NCBI GenBank assembly: GCA_949130485.1 | Contig: OX422183.1 | Location: forward strand, 1,755,436-1,819,435 | Source of the DNA: Agelas oroides | Taxonomy: Eukaryota; Porifera; Demospongiae; Agelasida; Agelasidae | Direction of reading: 5' to 3' | Length of the DNA: 64,000 nt | In this document: positions 12,943 through 25,500 of the stretch, piece after piece | How the letters are laid out: each line of letters begins with the position of its first letter | How positions within the stretch are numbered: position 1 is the first letter of the stretch | The notes under the pieces: generated by a model | Told to the model about the DNA's origin: nothing | What the model saw: only the letters and a program-made list of their open reading frames with translations | Database searches by the model: none | Translations under genes and position numbers: made by a program

Positions 12943-13045
12943 TAGCCTCGTTCCCAGGCCTATGTCACCATCCAGGTTTTGATCGCTTACAGTTTGCATA
13001 CTGCAAGCGCTCAAAATCTGGAGGCGGGAACGGCCTGGGAACGTA
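12943..13045. mobile_element. Hairpin MITE, tagcctcg family
   Basis: Outer arms tagcctcgttcccaggcc (12943) and ggcctgggaacgta (13032) pair, as do inner arms ccaggttttgatcgctt and aagcgctcaaaatctgg. Shares its terminus with elements at 982, 17404, 19427, 39640 and 43756. Confidence 0.75.
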
Positions 13046-13205
13046 CTCCCATAGATAATATAATTTATACCCGGTATATATTATCTATGGTACTCCTAAC
13101 AAGGAAGTGTGTTTCTGAAACAAAGAGTAGGAGGGTCGGGCAGGGATTTATCTCCGGCTTGTTTCAGAAACAGTGCAGGGGAGGCTATAGGTCGCGGTAC
13201 ACCTA

Positions 13206-13368
13206 TCGTACAGCGGGAAACTTTCGAGGGAGAAATCTTTCGCGATTTTCGAGGTTTTGTGGCTATTCGCGAAATTGGGGGGGGGGGGGGGGCGTGGCGT
13301 CTCCTGCAGCCGCGGGCAAGCAATCCGCAAAAGTTTCCTCCGGGTCTCGAAAGTTTCCCGCTGTACGG
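13206..13368. mobile_element. TA-flanked MITE (Tc1/mariner-like size)
   Basis: Inverted ends cgtacagcgggaaactttcg and cgaaagtttcccgctgtacg, flanked on both sides by TA (13204-13205, 13369-13370), the target duplication typical of Tc1/mariner-type elements. 163 bp; contains a run of about 15 G from 13279. Confidence 0.75.
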
Positions 13369-13545
13369 TATTTCTCAAACTTAGTTGCTAGAACAAGGCT
13401 ACTGGAACCATCTTCATGCATAATAAATTTGATGCATTAGCACAGGTCAATAGAAATAGCTGTATATAGGCTATATATGAGCTAGACCTTACAACAAAAC
13501 TAAACAACAACACAATAACAAGACATAGTCTACGAATACAACTAG

Positions 13546-13800
13546 TTATGTACCATGTTTAAAGGACAACAGAGAGTTCTTGCTGGCAACATCAAAGTGT
13601 AGGGAGTTCCAGGCCTCGATAGATGATGAAAAAAAATTTTTAAAAAAGTGGTCAGTTCTGGCATGTAGAGGGGAGAGTTGTAGAGAGTTCTGGAGTCGGT
13701 TAGGATAGGGTGATAACCGCCTAACAAGTAGGGAATCGTTGTATGAGCTCAGGAATTTGCAGATTAAAAATTTATGCACTGTTTTTGTTCTGGTACCCAT
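13546..13800 (-). mobile_element. LINE fragment, 3' end of reverse-transcriptase frame
   Basis: The minus-strand frame ends with RTDHFFKNFFSSSIEAWNSL, then SLLSFKHG and a stop. This is the usual ending of CR1/L2/Jockey-type ORF2 proteins (FFPRTI..WN.LP...SL..FK). Only the last ~80 codons are present and the catalytic core is gone. The intact LINE at 15976-17166 has the equivalent ending on the plus strand. Confidence 0.6.
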
Positions 13801-15000
13801 TCCACAAACAGCTTCACATACAATCGAGATGAACTCACTGTGAATATTAGTCTCTACCTATTGAGTCCAGTGAAGGCTACACATTTGGAGTAGGACTACG
13901 TATCTAGTATTGGATTGGAAGGGAGAGTATACCTTACAAACAGTGAATATTGTGGTGGAACATAGCCATGTTTAAGGCCACATGCAGCACATTTTGTAGT
14001 GGAACTGACATATGACGCTGTGTGAGGCGTCGAAATGCAGTGATCATCTAATTTTGATTATAGTGGGTACTCTTTTTAACAATTATGACCATATAGATAT
14101 AGCTAATCTCGTGCCCAGACCCCTAGCGGACTGTAGAGCGTCACGTTAATCGCTACGTGATCAAATCTGTGCACAAGTTGGCGTTGTGACGTTTACGGAA
14201 CTAACAACCATGCGCATCCAAAGTATGCAAAAAGCTGTTGTCATAAAACAACCTGAGCAATCCACTTACTGGAAGCCTCAGGTGCGCCTGCGTTTACATT
14301 GCAGCAAGGAGGGTGGGTCTTTGCGAGTTCGATTATTGGCCATTGGCAGTAAGTATGCCTCCAACAAAGGTATGCCCGCAGTGTAAAGCTGCTGTACCTG
14401 TAATTTATCGTTATGGTTTTAGATGCTACGAATGAATTGTTAATCTCCTCACACTACATGCAGAGGCTGGTTGACCACCCCAGAGAATGTACGCCATGCC
14501 TCTCCTTTTGGGGGTGAGCTGGACCTACCAGAGGCTAGTGCTGCACATTAGCAGGAGCAGTTAGGAAAGCACATGCACCCAGTAATTAGGTTACACCCAA
14601 CAATAAGTCTATTGTCCGAAGCTTGGGGGTATATTACTGGGGGTGAAGCCTCCAGGTATTGGTCCAGTTCGAGTCACGTCTTATGAAGACGGAGTAATGA
14701 TAATCAGGAGGGGTTGGGTACAAGGGTGGGAAAAGCTTTGAAATAAACCAGTTGCAACCAAGTGCAGAGCAAAGCGACTGAGCGCACTGACTGTGCTGCC
14801 AGGACGACACCCAAAGTATGCGTGCGCAGTCACCAGCCAATGATGCGACTGCGCAATGCGCTATCAGGACTCGATCGTCGATTAACCTTGTTTAACCATT
14901 GTTAAACTTCCTATATCGAAAGGCGTGCCATATAAACTCGAGAGCAAACGTCATGATACTATTGTTCATGAGACAGTGATCGATTCTAGTTAACACACAA
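13801..15000. other. No gene recognised
   Basis: Moderately AT-rich sequence without motifs I can name. Short frames (14186-14386 plus, 14634-14840 minus) have no supporting features. Confidence 0.5.
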
Positions 15001-15661
15001 GTACAATTAGCGTGTCCAAACAAAAAATAAAATTTTGCAATGCTGAAAATTTGAAATTACCGGCATAAAGAGCAGCCTTACAGTAACTGAAAAATAATGC
15101 ATATTGCCTGGATTACCTTCTTTTTGCATCAGGATATGGCTTTCCGAAGTTAAACGTCGTCGTACTCGTCGACTAAAAATAAAAATGCAGACAAGAATTT
15201 TTTAAATGGATGTTTTTACCAGCAGAATTGGAAAGAAGAACCAAAGCGCTTCAATTTGATGTGTGTTGTGAGGCTATTGGCCAAATTTTGACTGGTTGCA
15301 TTCTCAAAAAAAGTTGCGCAAATTTGCGATTATTAGCAAATCCAAGCAAAAAAATTGCAATACAGAAAATTTGAAATTACTGGCCTAAAGAGCAGCCTTA
15401 GAGGAACCGAAAAATATGCATATTGCCTGGATTACCTCTCAAGATATGGCTTTCCGAAGTTAAATGCTACATACCATTTTAATATAAAAAGCGGTTGAAA
15501 CGAAAATACAGGCCAGAATTTTCGAACTGCACGTTCTTACCAGCAGAACTTGAAAGAGGAACCAAAGCGCTTCAATTTGATGTGTGTTGTAAGGCTATTG
15601 GTCAAAATTTCGTCTGTGGTTGTAACCGCTACGCAATTTTACGTTTGGACACGCTGGTACA
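15001..15661. mobile_element. Non-autonomous DNA element with internal tandem repeat
   Basis: Ends carry inverted agcgtgtccaaac (15009-15021) and gtttggacacgct (15642-15654). The inside is two direct copies of a ~325-bp module (start ~15040 and ~15365), each with gaaaatttgaaattac and ggatatggctttccgaagtt or a variant. No transposase is seen. Confidence 0.65.
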
Positions 15662-15975
15662 ATCACGTGCACTGCTGCGCCGAGGGTTTGGCACTTCAGT
15701 GCCTTTCATTGCTTTCGTAAACAATTGGCCCTTGTATGCATTCCACAGGTTTCGAACCAGTTGATCGTAACCTTAAGAGAAAGAATGGGGTCTAAAAAGT
15801 TGTTGCTGAAACAAAGGGAGGTAGGGGAAGCTTTCGCTCCTGGGAGAGATACATTCAGGAGCCTAAGCAAGCGCTAAACGCGGAGGTTTATTGCGCGCGC
15901 GCTTAGCGCACGTAGCTACTCTGACACAGCGCACATCTCTATTATGAATCACCGCTTCATGTCCTACAAACATAA

Positions 15976-17239
15976 AGCACTCAAATCTCCAGCTCCCAAG
16001 AGACAATTGTGTGGCAGTGCCTCATATACAAACTCATGGAAAATGGCTTTGATGTCTCCCTTGTCTTTTTTGACTTGCGTAAAGCATTCGACAGTGTTCC
16101 CCATCTTCCTCTTCTGCATAAGCTAAAAGACATTGGTCTGGACCAACACATTTTGCAGTGGATTGCTTCATATTTATGCAACAGACAACAATACGTTGTG
16201 GTGGATGGTGCTTCATCTGATACTACTTCTGTGCTGTCTGGTGTCCCACAGGGTTCAGTTCTGGGGCCTTTACTGTTTCTTATCTACATCAACCATGTTT
16301 CCTCCCTGTCACTTACTAATGGATCCAAGCTGACAATGTACGCAGACGACATCCTCCTCTACAAACCAATCAGTCAACCTGAGGATTATAGTGGCCTACA
16401 AACTGATATCGATGCCATACAGGATTGCATTAGCACCAATTACTTGACGATGAACCCACACAAATGCAAGTATCTCATTTGCTCAAGAAAGATACACCCC
16501 AATCTACCTCCTTCAGGACTCCTACTGGGTGGCGTGACATTAGAGCAGGTTGAAAGCTATCGCTATCTAGGAGTTTTGGTGTCATCCAGGCTAACCTGGT
16601 CTGATCACATCGAACATATATGTGCTAAGGCCAGGAAGCTAGTTTGGATGTTGTACAGACAGTTTTATAGCTGGGCTGACTCCAACACCCTGCTGCTTAT
16701 CTATCGTACATGCATAAGACCTCACTTGGAGTATGCCTGCCAACTCTGGGACCCATTCTTGAACAAGGGCATGCAGTCACTGGAAGCTGTGCAAAAATTT
16801 GCTTGTAAAGTCTGTCTCAAGCAATGGGACTTGGACTATGACAGTATGTTGCAACTGCTCAACCTCCCCCGTCTGTCAGTTCGTCGTAAATATCTTAAGC
16901 TAACTGCAATGTACAATATTGTTAGTGGTCATATGGACTTCCCATCTAGTATCTTTGTACAAAGTAATTTACCATACCACCTTAATCGTACAAGTACGTT
17001 TAATTTTACTAGACCTTTTGCACATACTAATTACATGTATCGCTCATTTGTACCTTCTGTAATCTCCTCCTGGAACAATTTGCCTGACTCAGTTAAATTA
17101 TGTTCTTCTATCTCCTCCTTTAAAAGATCCTTGTTGTATCACTTTGAGGCACATGTCTCACATTAGCTATCAGCTATACTCATGTTGCCTTTGTCATTTA
17201 TGACATAAATTTTATAGAAAAAAAAAAAAAAAAAAAAAA
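15976..17239 (+). mobile_element. 5'-truncated LINE with reverse-transcriptase core
   Basis: An open frame from 15976 to the stop at 17164-17166 encodes about 396 residues of a non-LTR reverse transcriptase. Visible motifs are VFFDLRKAFDSVPH (palm motif A), SGVPQGSVLGPLLFLIYIN (motif B), the catalytic MYADDILLY (YADD box), YRYLGVLVSSRLTW, and the thumb/C-terminal block IRPHLEYACQLWDPF. The last part, VPSVISSWNNLP then SISSFKRSLLYHF, is the standard end of CR1/L2/Jockey-type ORF2. An A-rich tail (17217-17239) follows. Endonuclease and first reverse-transcriptase motifs are absent, so this is a dead-on-arrival 5' truncation. The remaining frame is unbroken, so insertion was fairly recent. Confidence 0.92.
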
Positions 17240-17403
17240 GGCTGATTCCGAAGGGAAGGGCTCCGAGAAACTACCATACGATGAATGAATCGCCTGAGTT
17301 ACAGTCCAGTTGCCACAAATTTTGCGTGGTTATGGTGGTCTTCGACGGCCTCAGAAGCACTCTCATATGGTCTAAAATTTTCCTGGGGGAGCATGCCCAG
17401 ACC

Positions 17404-17520
17404 TAGCCTCGAACCCAGGCTTTCCGTTCCGGATTTTGTCTCGCAGCTTTGGAGAAAAACCGATTTTTTCTCCAAAGCTGCGAGACAAAATCCGGAACGG
17501 AAAGCCTGGGTTCGAGGCTA
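17404..17520. mobile_element. Perfect hairpin MITE with 9-bp target duplication
   Basis: Arms 17404-17459 and 17465-17520 are a 56-bp inverted repeat with no mismatch I can find and a 5-base loop. Flanks 17395-17403 and 17521-17529 are both gcccagacc. A 9-bp duplication is characteristic of Mutator-like elements. Terminus tagcctcgaacccaggc belongs to the tagcctcg hairpin family. Confidence 0.9.
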
Positions 17521-17711
17521 GCCCAGACCCCCCTAGAACGCTGTGCGCTTTACGCGCAAAAAAAAAAAAAATGCGAGCGCTGCATGCACCGCATGGTCGC
17601 ACCACCCCCAACTCTATGTGTGCCCCTTCCCCTTCAATCTCTGGATCCGCCCCTGACATTCGTCGGTCTTCTGTCGACTTCTGACCAGCTGCGGTAAGAA
17701 CTTTTGCTACC

Positions 17712-19102
17712 GTAGGCTTGCCATTGTGAAAAATCAACCTCCAGATTTTGAACAACTTATACCATGCGTATGAAGGGCTCACTGATGCTTAAACAATCGC
17801 ACACTAAAACTTCTCCTCCAAGCAGTGGCGTAGCCCGAGTTCAGCGATTACCGGGGCACTTAGTGGGCGTGGCCACGTGCTATCACAAGGTGAACTTTGA
17901 CCCCGGCTTTGAGACAGCGTAGCTCGCACCTGGGGCTCATATTTGTTGCTGAAGTTGACGGGCAAAGAAGCTAAAAATCGTAGATAAGCGGCATTGGCAG
18001 CTTTATTCTACATGACAAGATTCGATATACAGCAATGCTGTTGCGGTTCAGGTAAGCTGACCTCGCATGATTTACCAGGGCACTCAAAAATTCACCAGGG
18101 CCTGGGCCCGTATGGGCGTGGGTGTAGCTACGCCACTGCCTCCAAGCGTATATTGCAAGCAAACCGCACCGGAACTATTTTACAGAGGTCGCTGTACAAA
18201 GGCAGTGGAGCATTTCTTTCTTGTATGTGAGTAAGAAATTGCTGAAACGCTGAGAATTAGCATTAATTTCAGGTAAGGAGTTAGAGGTTAGTGAAAACTT
18301 TTCAGTCTTTGCTAAGTTATAATTATTGAGTACAGCTAGATTTGTCATTCAATTCTGAATGTAACGATTCATTCAAATCGGTATTGTAGAAGTGGAGATA
18401 TCAGTTTTTATTTGTAATCAACAAGTTCCTGAGAATTTTACCTTAGAAAGTTACCAAACCTGGTGTTGAAAATTCTTCAAAAATATCTCCACTCTTACTA
18501 CACCGATTTAGATGCAACAAAAAACTCTTCTATTCAGAATTAAATGACAAATTTAACTGTACACAAAAGTGAACTTGTTACTCATAAAAGTTTGGAAAGG
18601 TGGTCCTGAATTGCTTTACCTCACCCAGACCCATGTCACGTTTGTATTTTTAACCAGATGGCAAAGAACCTTCAATCACTACCAAACTTGTTTTGTTATT
18701 TGGACCAAGCCTCACAAAACTGAACTAGGAGGGATTGCTGCATTCTAACCGCTTACATGCAATAAATGCTCAGAGTTCTTACTCACCCATGCACAACAAA
18801 AAAAAAACTCCACTGCCTTTGCACAGCCCCCTCTGCAACTCAAGTTAGAAAATTTGAAATTCCTACACTGCAAGCAACGTTTAGGTAAAAATCAGCCTGC
18901 TATATTGCATTACATCATCATGACGACACCACACATACTTTAACCTCTTAGCCACGTGAATCAGTTTTGGTGCATTCCTGCACGCAATAAGCATGGGGAT
19001 GAAGTTTTAGTGTGCGATTGTTTAAGCATGAGTAGCGCTTCATGGGTTTGGTGTAAGCTGTTCGAAATCCAGAGGCCAAATTTCTATTTTAGCGACCCTA
19101 GA
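17712..19102. mobile_element. Foldback element 2
   Basis: Older copy of the element at 9449-10800. The same inverted arms are present with many substitutions and small gaps; a hAT element is inserted in the left arm (17823-18138). Possible duplicated flank ctaccg on both sides. Confidence 0.8.
17823..18138. mobile_element. Non-autonomous hAT element nested in foldback 2
   Basis: Ends cagtggcgtagc and gctacgccactg are inverted copies. Flanks 17815-17822 and 18139-18146 are both cctccaag, an exact 8-bp duplication. CAGTGGCG-type ends with 8-bp duplications define the hAT superfamily. No transposase inside. Confidence 0.88.
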
Positions 19103-19426
19103 GCCTACCGGTAGCGGATATTGTTGAGAAGAGTTTTTGTGAGCTGCAGCCATGATTTGAACGGCGAGAAACACGTTCTACGCATAAAGTGTGGCCGATC
19201 AGACCGTTCTGTTCCTACAATAGTGAGTAATTGTTTGGACAGTAACATGCGTTAGCTCTAGCGCTTTCGGGTTCACGATCTCTTGCCAAGCAGCGTTGCT
19301 TGCTGATGTATCGTAGCAGCAGTCGTCGCTCATAGGCGAGGCTAGTGCCTCACCGCCAGACGGTCACAAAAGAACTAACACAATTTGTAGTATTAATTTT
19401 ACTAACCAATCCAATCACACATGCAC

Positions 19427-19482
19427 CCTTGTTCCCAGGCTCTCTTCACAAGTTACTTGTGGGGAGTCTGGGAACAAGGCTA
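19427..19482. mobile_element. Hairpin MITE, tagcctcg family (short)
   Basis: ccttgttcccaggct pairs with agtctgggaacaagg across ~26 bases. It lies about 80 bp upstream of the proposed GTPase start codon. Confidence 0.6.
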
Positions 19483-19560
19483 AGCTGTGTTAGGTTCACA
19501 ATGGTACCCACTTTCTGAGTTATTCTTTGATGCCATCTTTGTTTTCTAGCAGCAGCAACA

Positions 19561-19587
19561 ATGAGTCGCATTGAGTTACCTGAGGAG
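19561..19587 (+). CDS. Proposed first coding exon of the GTPase gene
   Basis: ATG at 19561 follows a pyrimidine-rich acceptor (ttgttttctag) and a caaca context. Nine codons (MSRIELPEE) end in a phase-0 donor GTGTGT at 19588. The next constitutive exon starts in phase 0 with ELQEK, so the LPEE-ELQEK join reads naturally with or without extra codons between. A donor-like GTGAGT near 19222 could end a non-coding leader exon. This exon is inferred, not proven. Confidence 0.55.
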
Positions 19588-22500
19588 GTGTGTGCATGTC
19601 TCGTATTGTGTTGTTGTGAGGGAATATGCATGCACATGGAATAGGATAGTGCTGCATAACAAACTTAGTCTCATCTCCAAACCAAGTTTTTCACGCATCG
19701 CCTCATTGAAAATAGGATCTGGACACTTTCACTGGGAGTACTGGGGCCTTGTATTGGCATGTTGTTACAACAATCAGTTGTATTGGTGGCATATGGAAAA
19801 GAACATGAATGGAAACTGGAAACAGAACTAGAAACAGAAATGGAAATTCAATATAGCAAGATTCACGTTTTGTTGGCTTTCATTCCTATAGGCATCACAG
19901 AGCTCTCCCCATCTCCAGTTTTTTATCACATGCTAGTCTAACCTCATTAGGCAGACATGCATAATTTAGTAAGAAACTCTGTCACATGCTTTCCATGCAT
20001 GAAGGTAAATACTTTCCTTTCCCGGTTTATCTCCTTCTAATTCCCCTTCACCCACCTCCCACTCCTCTTTCCCTCCCATGTCCCACCGTCTTCAGTGTCC
20101 TGTCTAGCAATTTTTGACCTCACTGCCACAGGAGATTACAATACCACCCATATCAGCAAACAAGCCAGATATGCAATATAACAGTGAGCATGATAGTACA
20201 CAACTAGTGTGTGATAAACAATGGTATGTACAAACTTGTACATGGCAGCCTTTTGTAGATGTTGTCATATTGTAGGCCTTCATCAGTCTAATTTCTGTGA
20301 GGAGGTTACATAAGTAATGTTGTTTCACTTGTTTGTTTTCTCTTTCCCACATGAACTGATCCATTCACTCATACTCAGGAGGTAAGTTGGCTATTAGAAT
20401 GATACATGTGCACATTGTCATACAATGCCACTGATAGAAAAACATGCATGATTAAGCAAGAAACTCTGTCACATGCCGTCTGTATCAGTGGATACTTTCC
20501 CGTTTCTCCCCTTCTTATTCCCCTTCTCTCATTCCCCACTTCTCTTTCCCTCCCCTGTCCCACCCTCTTCCATGTCCTGTCTAACAATTTTTGACCTCAC
20601 TGTCACAAGAGATTACAATACCACCCATATCAGCAAACAAGCCAGATATGCAATAGAACAGTGAGCATGATAACACACAACTAGTGTGTGATAAACAATG
20701 GTATGTACAAACTTGTACATGGCAGTCTTTTGCTGGTCTTGTCATATTGTAGGCCTTCATCAGTCTAATTTCTGTGAGGAGGTTACATAATAATGTTGTT
20801 TCACTTCTTTATCTTCCCCTCCCCACATGAAATGGTCCATTCACTCCTACTCAGGGGGTAAGTTGACTATTGGAATGATACATGTGCACATTGTCATACA
20901 ATGCCACTCATAAAAACATGCATGGTTAAGCAAGAAACTCTGTCACATGCCGTCTGTGTAGGTAGATACCTTTCCCCATTTCACCCCTTCTTATCCCCCT
21001 TCTCCCCTCCCCCACTTCTCTTTCCCTCCCATGTCCCACCCTCTTCCATGTCCTGTCTAACAATTTTTGACCTCACTGTCACAAGAGATTAGAATACCAC
21101 CCATATCAGCAAACAAGCCAGATATGCAATAGAACAGTGAGCATGATAACATACAACTAGTGTGTGATAAACTATGGTATGTACAAACTTGGACATGGTA
21201 GTCTTTTGCTGGTCTTGTCATATTGTAGGCCTTCATCGGTCTAATTTCAGTGAGGAGGTTATATAATAATGTTGTTTCACTTCTTTATCTTCTCTTCCCC
21301 ACATGAACTGATCCATTCACTCCTACTCAGTTCGTAAGTTGACTATTAGAATGATACATGTGCACATTGTCATACAATGCCAGTCATAGATAAACATGCA
21401 TGATTAAGCAAGAAACTCTGTCACATGCCGTCTGTATCAGTAGATACTTTCCCGTTTCTCCCCTTCTTATTCCCCTTCTCCCCTCCCCCACTTCTCTTTC
21501 CCTCCCATGTCCCACCCTCTTCCATGTCCTGTCTAACAATTTTTGACCTCACTGTCACAAGAGATTACAATACCACCCATATCAGCAAACAAGCCAGATA
21601 TGCAATAGAGCAGTGAGCATGATAACACACAACTAGTGTGAGATAAACAATGGTATGTACAAACTTGTAAATGGCAGTCTTTTGCAGGTCTTGTCATAGT
21701 GGCCTTCATCAGTCCAATTTCAGTGAGGAGGTTACATAATAATGTTGTTTCACTTGTTTATATTGTCTTCCCCACATGAACTGGTCCCTTCATGCACTCC
21801 TACTCAGCGGGTAAGTTGACTATTAGAATGATACATGTGCACATTGTCATACAATGCCAGTCATAGAAAAACATGCATGATTTAGCAAGAAACTCTGTCA
21901 GATGCCATCTGTATCAGTAGATACTTTCCCGTTTCTCCCCTTCTTATTCCCCTTCTCCCCTCCCCCACTTCTCTTTCCCTCCATGTCCCACCCTCTTCCA
22001 TGTCCTGTCTAACAATTTTTGACCTCACTGTCACAAGAGATTACAATACCACCCATATCAGCAAACAAGCCAGATATGCAATAGAGCAGTGAGCATGATA
22101 ACACACAACTAGTGTGTGATAAACAATGGTATGTACAAACTTGTAAATTGCAGTCTTTTGCAGGTCTTGTCATAGTGGCCTTCATCAGTCCAATTTCAGT
22201 GAGGAGGTTACATAATAATGTTGTTTCATTTCTTTATCTTCTCTTCCCCACATGAACTGATCCATTCACTCCTACTCAGATTGTAAGTTGACTATTAGAA
22301 TGATACATGTGCACATTGTCATACAATGCCAGTCATAGATAAACATGCCTGATTAAGCAAGAAACTCTGTCACATGCCGTCTGTATCAGTAGATACTTTC
22401 CCATTTCACCCCTTCTTATTCCCCTTCTCCCCCACCCCCCACTTCTCTTTCCCTCCCATGTCCCACCCTCTTCCATGTCCTGTCTAACAATTTTTGACCT

Positions 22501-25500
22501 CACTGTCACAAGAGATTACAATACCACCCATATCAGCAAACAAGCCAGATATGCAATAGAACAGTGAGCATGATAACACACAACTAGTGTGTGATAAACA
22601 ATGGTATGTACAAACTTGTAAATTGCAGTCTTTTGCAGGTCTTGTCATAGTGTAGGCCTTCATCAGTCCAATTTCAGTGAGGAGGTTACATAATAATGTT
22701 GTTTCATTTCTTTATCTTCTCTTCCCCACATGAACTGATCCATTCACTCCTACTCAGATTGTAAGTTGACTATTAGAATGATACATGTGCACATTGTCAT
22801 ACAATGCCAGTCATAGATAAACATGCATGATTAAGCAAGAAACTCTGTCACATGCCGTCTGTATCAGTAGATACTTTCCCGTTTCTCCCCTTCTTATTCC
22901 CCTTCTCCCATCCCCCACTTCTCTTTCCCTCCCATGTCCCACCCTCTTCCATGTCCTGTCTAACAATTTTTGACCTCACTGTCACAAGAGATTACAATAC
23001 CACCCATATCAGCAAACAAGCCAGATATGCAATAGAACAGTGAGCATGATAGTACACAACTAGTGTGTGATAAACAATGGTATTTACAAACTTGTACATG
23101 GCAGTCTTTTGCTGGTCTTGTCATATTCAAAATGAAATTTCCCATCTGTCCTGTGGATATGAAATCTGACATTTCTTTGACCCTTCTCCACAAATCCTGT
23201 AGAGGATAGAGCCAAATGTTGGATGTGTATGACATTTGGCTCTATCCTCTACAGGATTGGTGGAGAACGGTCAATGAAATGTCAGATTTCATGTCCACAA
23301 GACAGATGGGAAATTTCATTTCTCGCCCTGTGATTGTAGGTCTTCATCAGTCTAATTTCAGTGAGGAGGTTACATAATAATGTTGTTTCACTTGTTTATC
23401 TTCTCTTCCCCACATGAACTGGTCCATTCACTCCTACTCAGCGGGTAAGTTTACTATTACAATGATACATGTACACATTGTCATACAATGCCACTCATAA
23501 AAACAGGCAAGATTAAGCAAGAAACTCTGTCCCATGCCGTCTGTGTAGGTAGATACCTTCCCCCATTTCTCCCCTTCTTTGTCACCTTCTCCCACCCCCC
23601 ACTTCTCTTTCCCTCTCATGTCCCACCCTCTTCCATGTCTTGTCTAACAATATTTGACCTCACTGTCACAAGAGCACCAATATCAGCAAACAAGCCAGAT
23701 ATGCAATAGAACAGTGAGCATGATAACATACAACTAGTGTGTGATAAACTATGGTATGTACAAACTTGTAAATGGCAGTCTTTTGCTAGTCTTGTCATAT
23801 TGTAAGCCTTCATCAGTCTAATTTCTGTGAGGAGGTTACATAATAATGTTGTTTCACTTGTTTATATTGTCTTCCCCACATGAACTGGTCCCTTCATTCA
23901 CTCCTACTCAGCGGGTAAGTTGACTATTAGAATGATACATGTGCACATTGTCATACAATGCCAGTCATAGAAAAACATGCATGATTTAGCAAGAAACTCT
24001 GTCACATGCCATCTGTATCAGTAGATACTTTCCCGTTTGTCCTCTGCTTACTCCCCTTCTCCCATCCCCCACTTCTCTTTCCCTCCCATGTCCCACCCTC
24101 TTCCATGTCCTGTCTAACAATTTTTGACCTCACTGTCACAAGAGATTACAATACCACCCATATCAGCAAACAAGCCAGATATGCAATAGAGCAGTGAGCA
24201 TGATAACACACAACTAGTGTGTGATAAACAATGGTATGTACAAACTTGTACATGGCAGTCTTTTGCTGGTCTTGTCACATTGTAGGCCTTCATCAGTCTA
24301 ATTTCTGTGAGGAGGTTACATAATAATGTTGTTTCACTTGTTTATATTGTCTTCCCCACATGAACTGGTCCCTTCACTCCTACTCAGCGGGTAAGTTGAC
24401 TATTAGAATGATACATGTGCACATTGTCATACAATGCCACTCATAAAAACATGCATGGTTAAGCAAGAAACTCTGTCACATGCCATCTGTATCAGTAGAT
24501 ACTTTCCCGTTTGTCCCCTTCTTATTCCCCTTCTCCCATCCCCCACTTCTCTTTCCCTCCCATGTCCCACCCTCTTCCATGTCCTGTCTAACAATTTTTG
24601 ACCTCACTGTCACAAGAGATTACAATACCACCCATATCAGCAAACAAGCCAGATATGCAATAGAACAGTGAGCATGATAGTACACAACTAGTGTGTGATA
24701 AACAATGGTATGTACAAACTTGTACATGGCAGTCTTGTGCTGGTCTTGTCATATTGTAGACCTTCATCAGTCTAATTTCAGTGAGGAGGTTACATAATAA
24801 TGTTGTTTCACTTCTTTATCTTCTCTTCCCCACGTGAACTGATACATTCACTCCTACTCAGAATGTAAGTTGACTATTAGAATGATACATGTGCACATTG
24901 TCATACAATGCCAGTCATAGAAAAACATGCATGATTTAGCAAGAAACTCTGTCACATGCCATCTGTATCAGTAGATACTTTCCCGTTTGTCCCCTTCTTA
25001 TTCCCCTTCTCCCATCCCCCACTTCTCTCCCTCCCATGTCCCACCCTCTTCCATGTCCTGTCTAACAATTTTTGACCTCACTGTCACAAGAGATTACAAT
25101 ACCACCCATATCAGCAAACAAGCCAGAATGCAATAGAACAGTGAGCATGATAGTACACAACTAGTGTGTGATAAACAATGGTATGTACAAACTTGTACGT
25201 GGTAGTCTTTTGCTTGTCTTGTCATATTGTATTGCAGGCCTTCATCAGTCTAATTTCGGTGAGGAGGTTACATAATAATATTGTTTCACTTGTTTATCTT
25301 CTCTTCCCCACATGAACTGATACATTCACTCCTACTCAGATTGTAAGTTGACTATTAGAATGATACATGTGCACATTGTCATACAATGCCAGTCATAGAA
25401 AAACATGCATGATTAAGGTAGGACAATCTTGAATTGCGAATCGGGTCGATTCCGCTCATGAATAATTAATGAGGTCGGGTGACCATAATGGCGCGATTGA

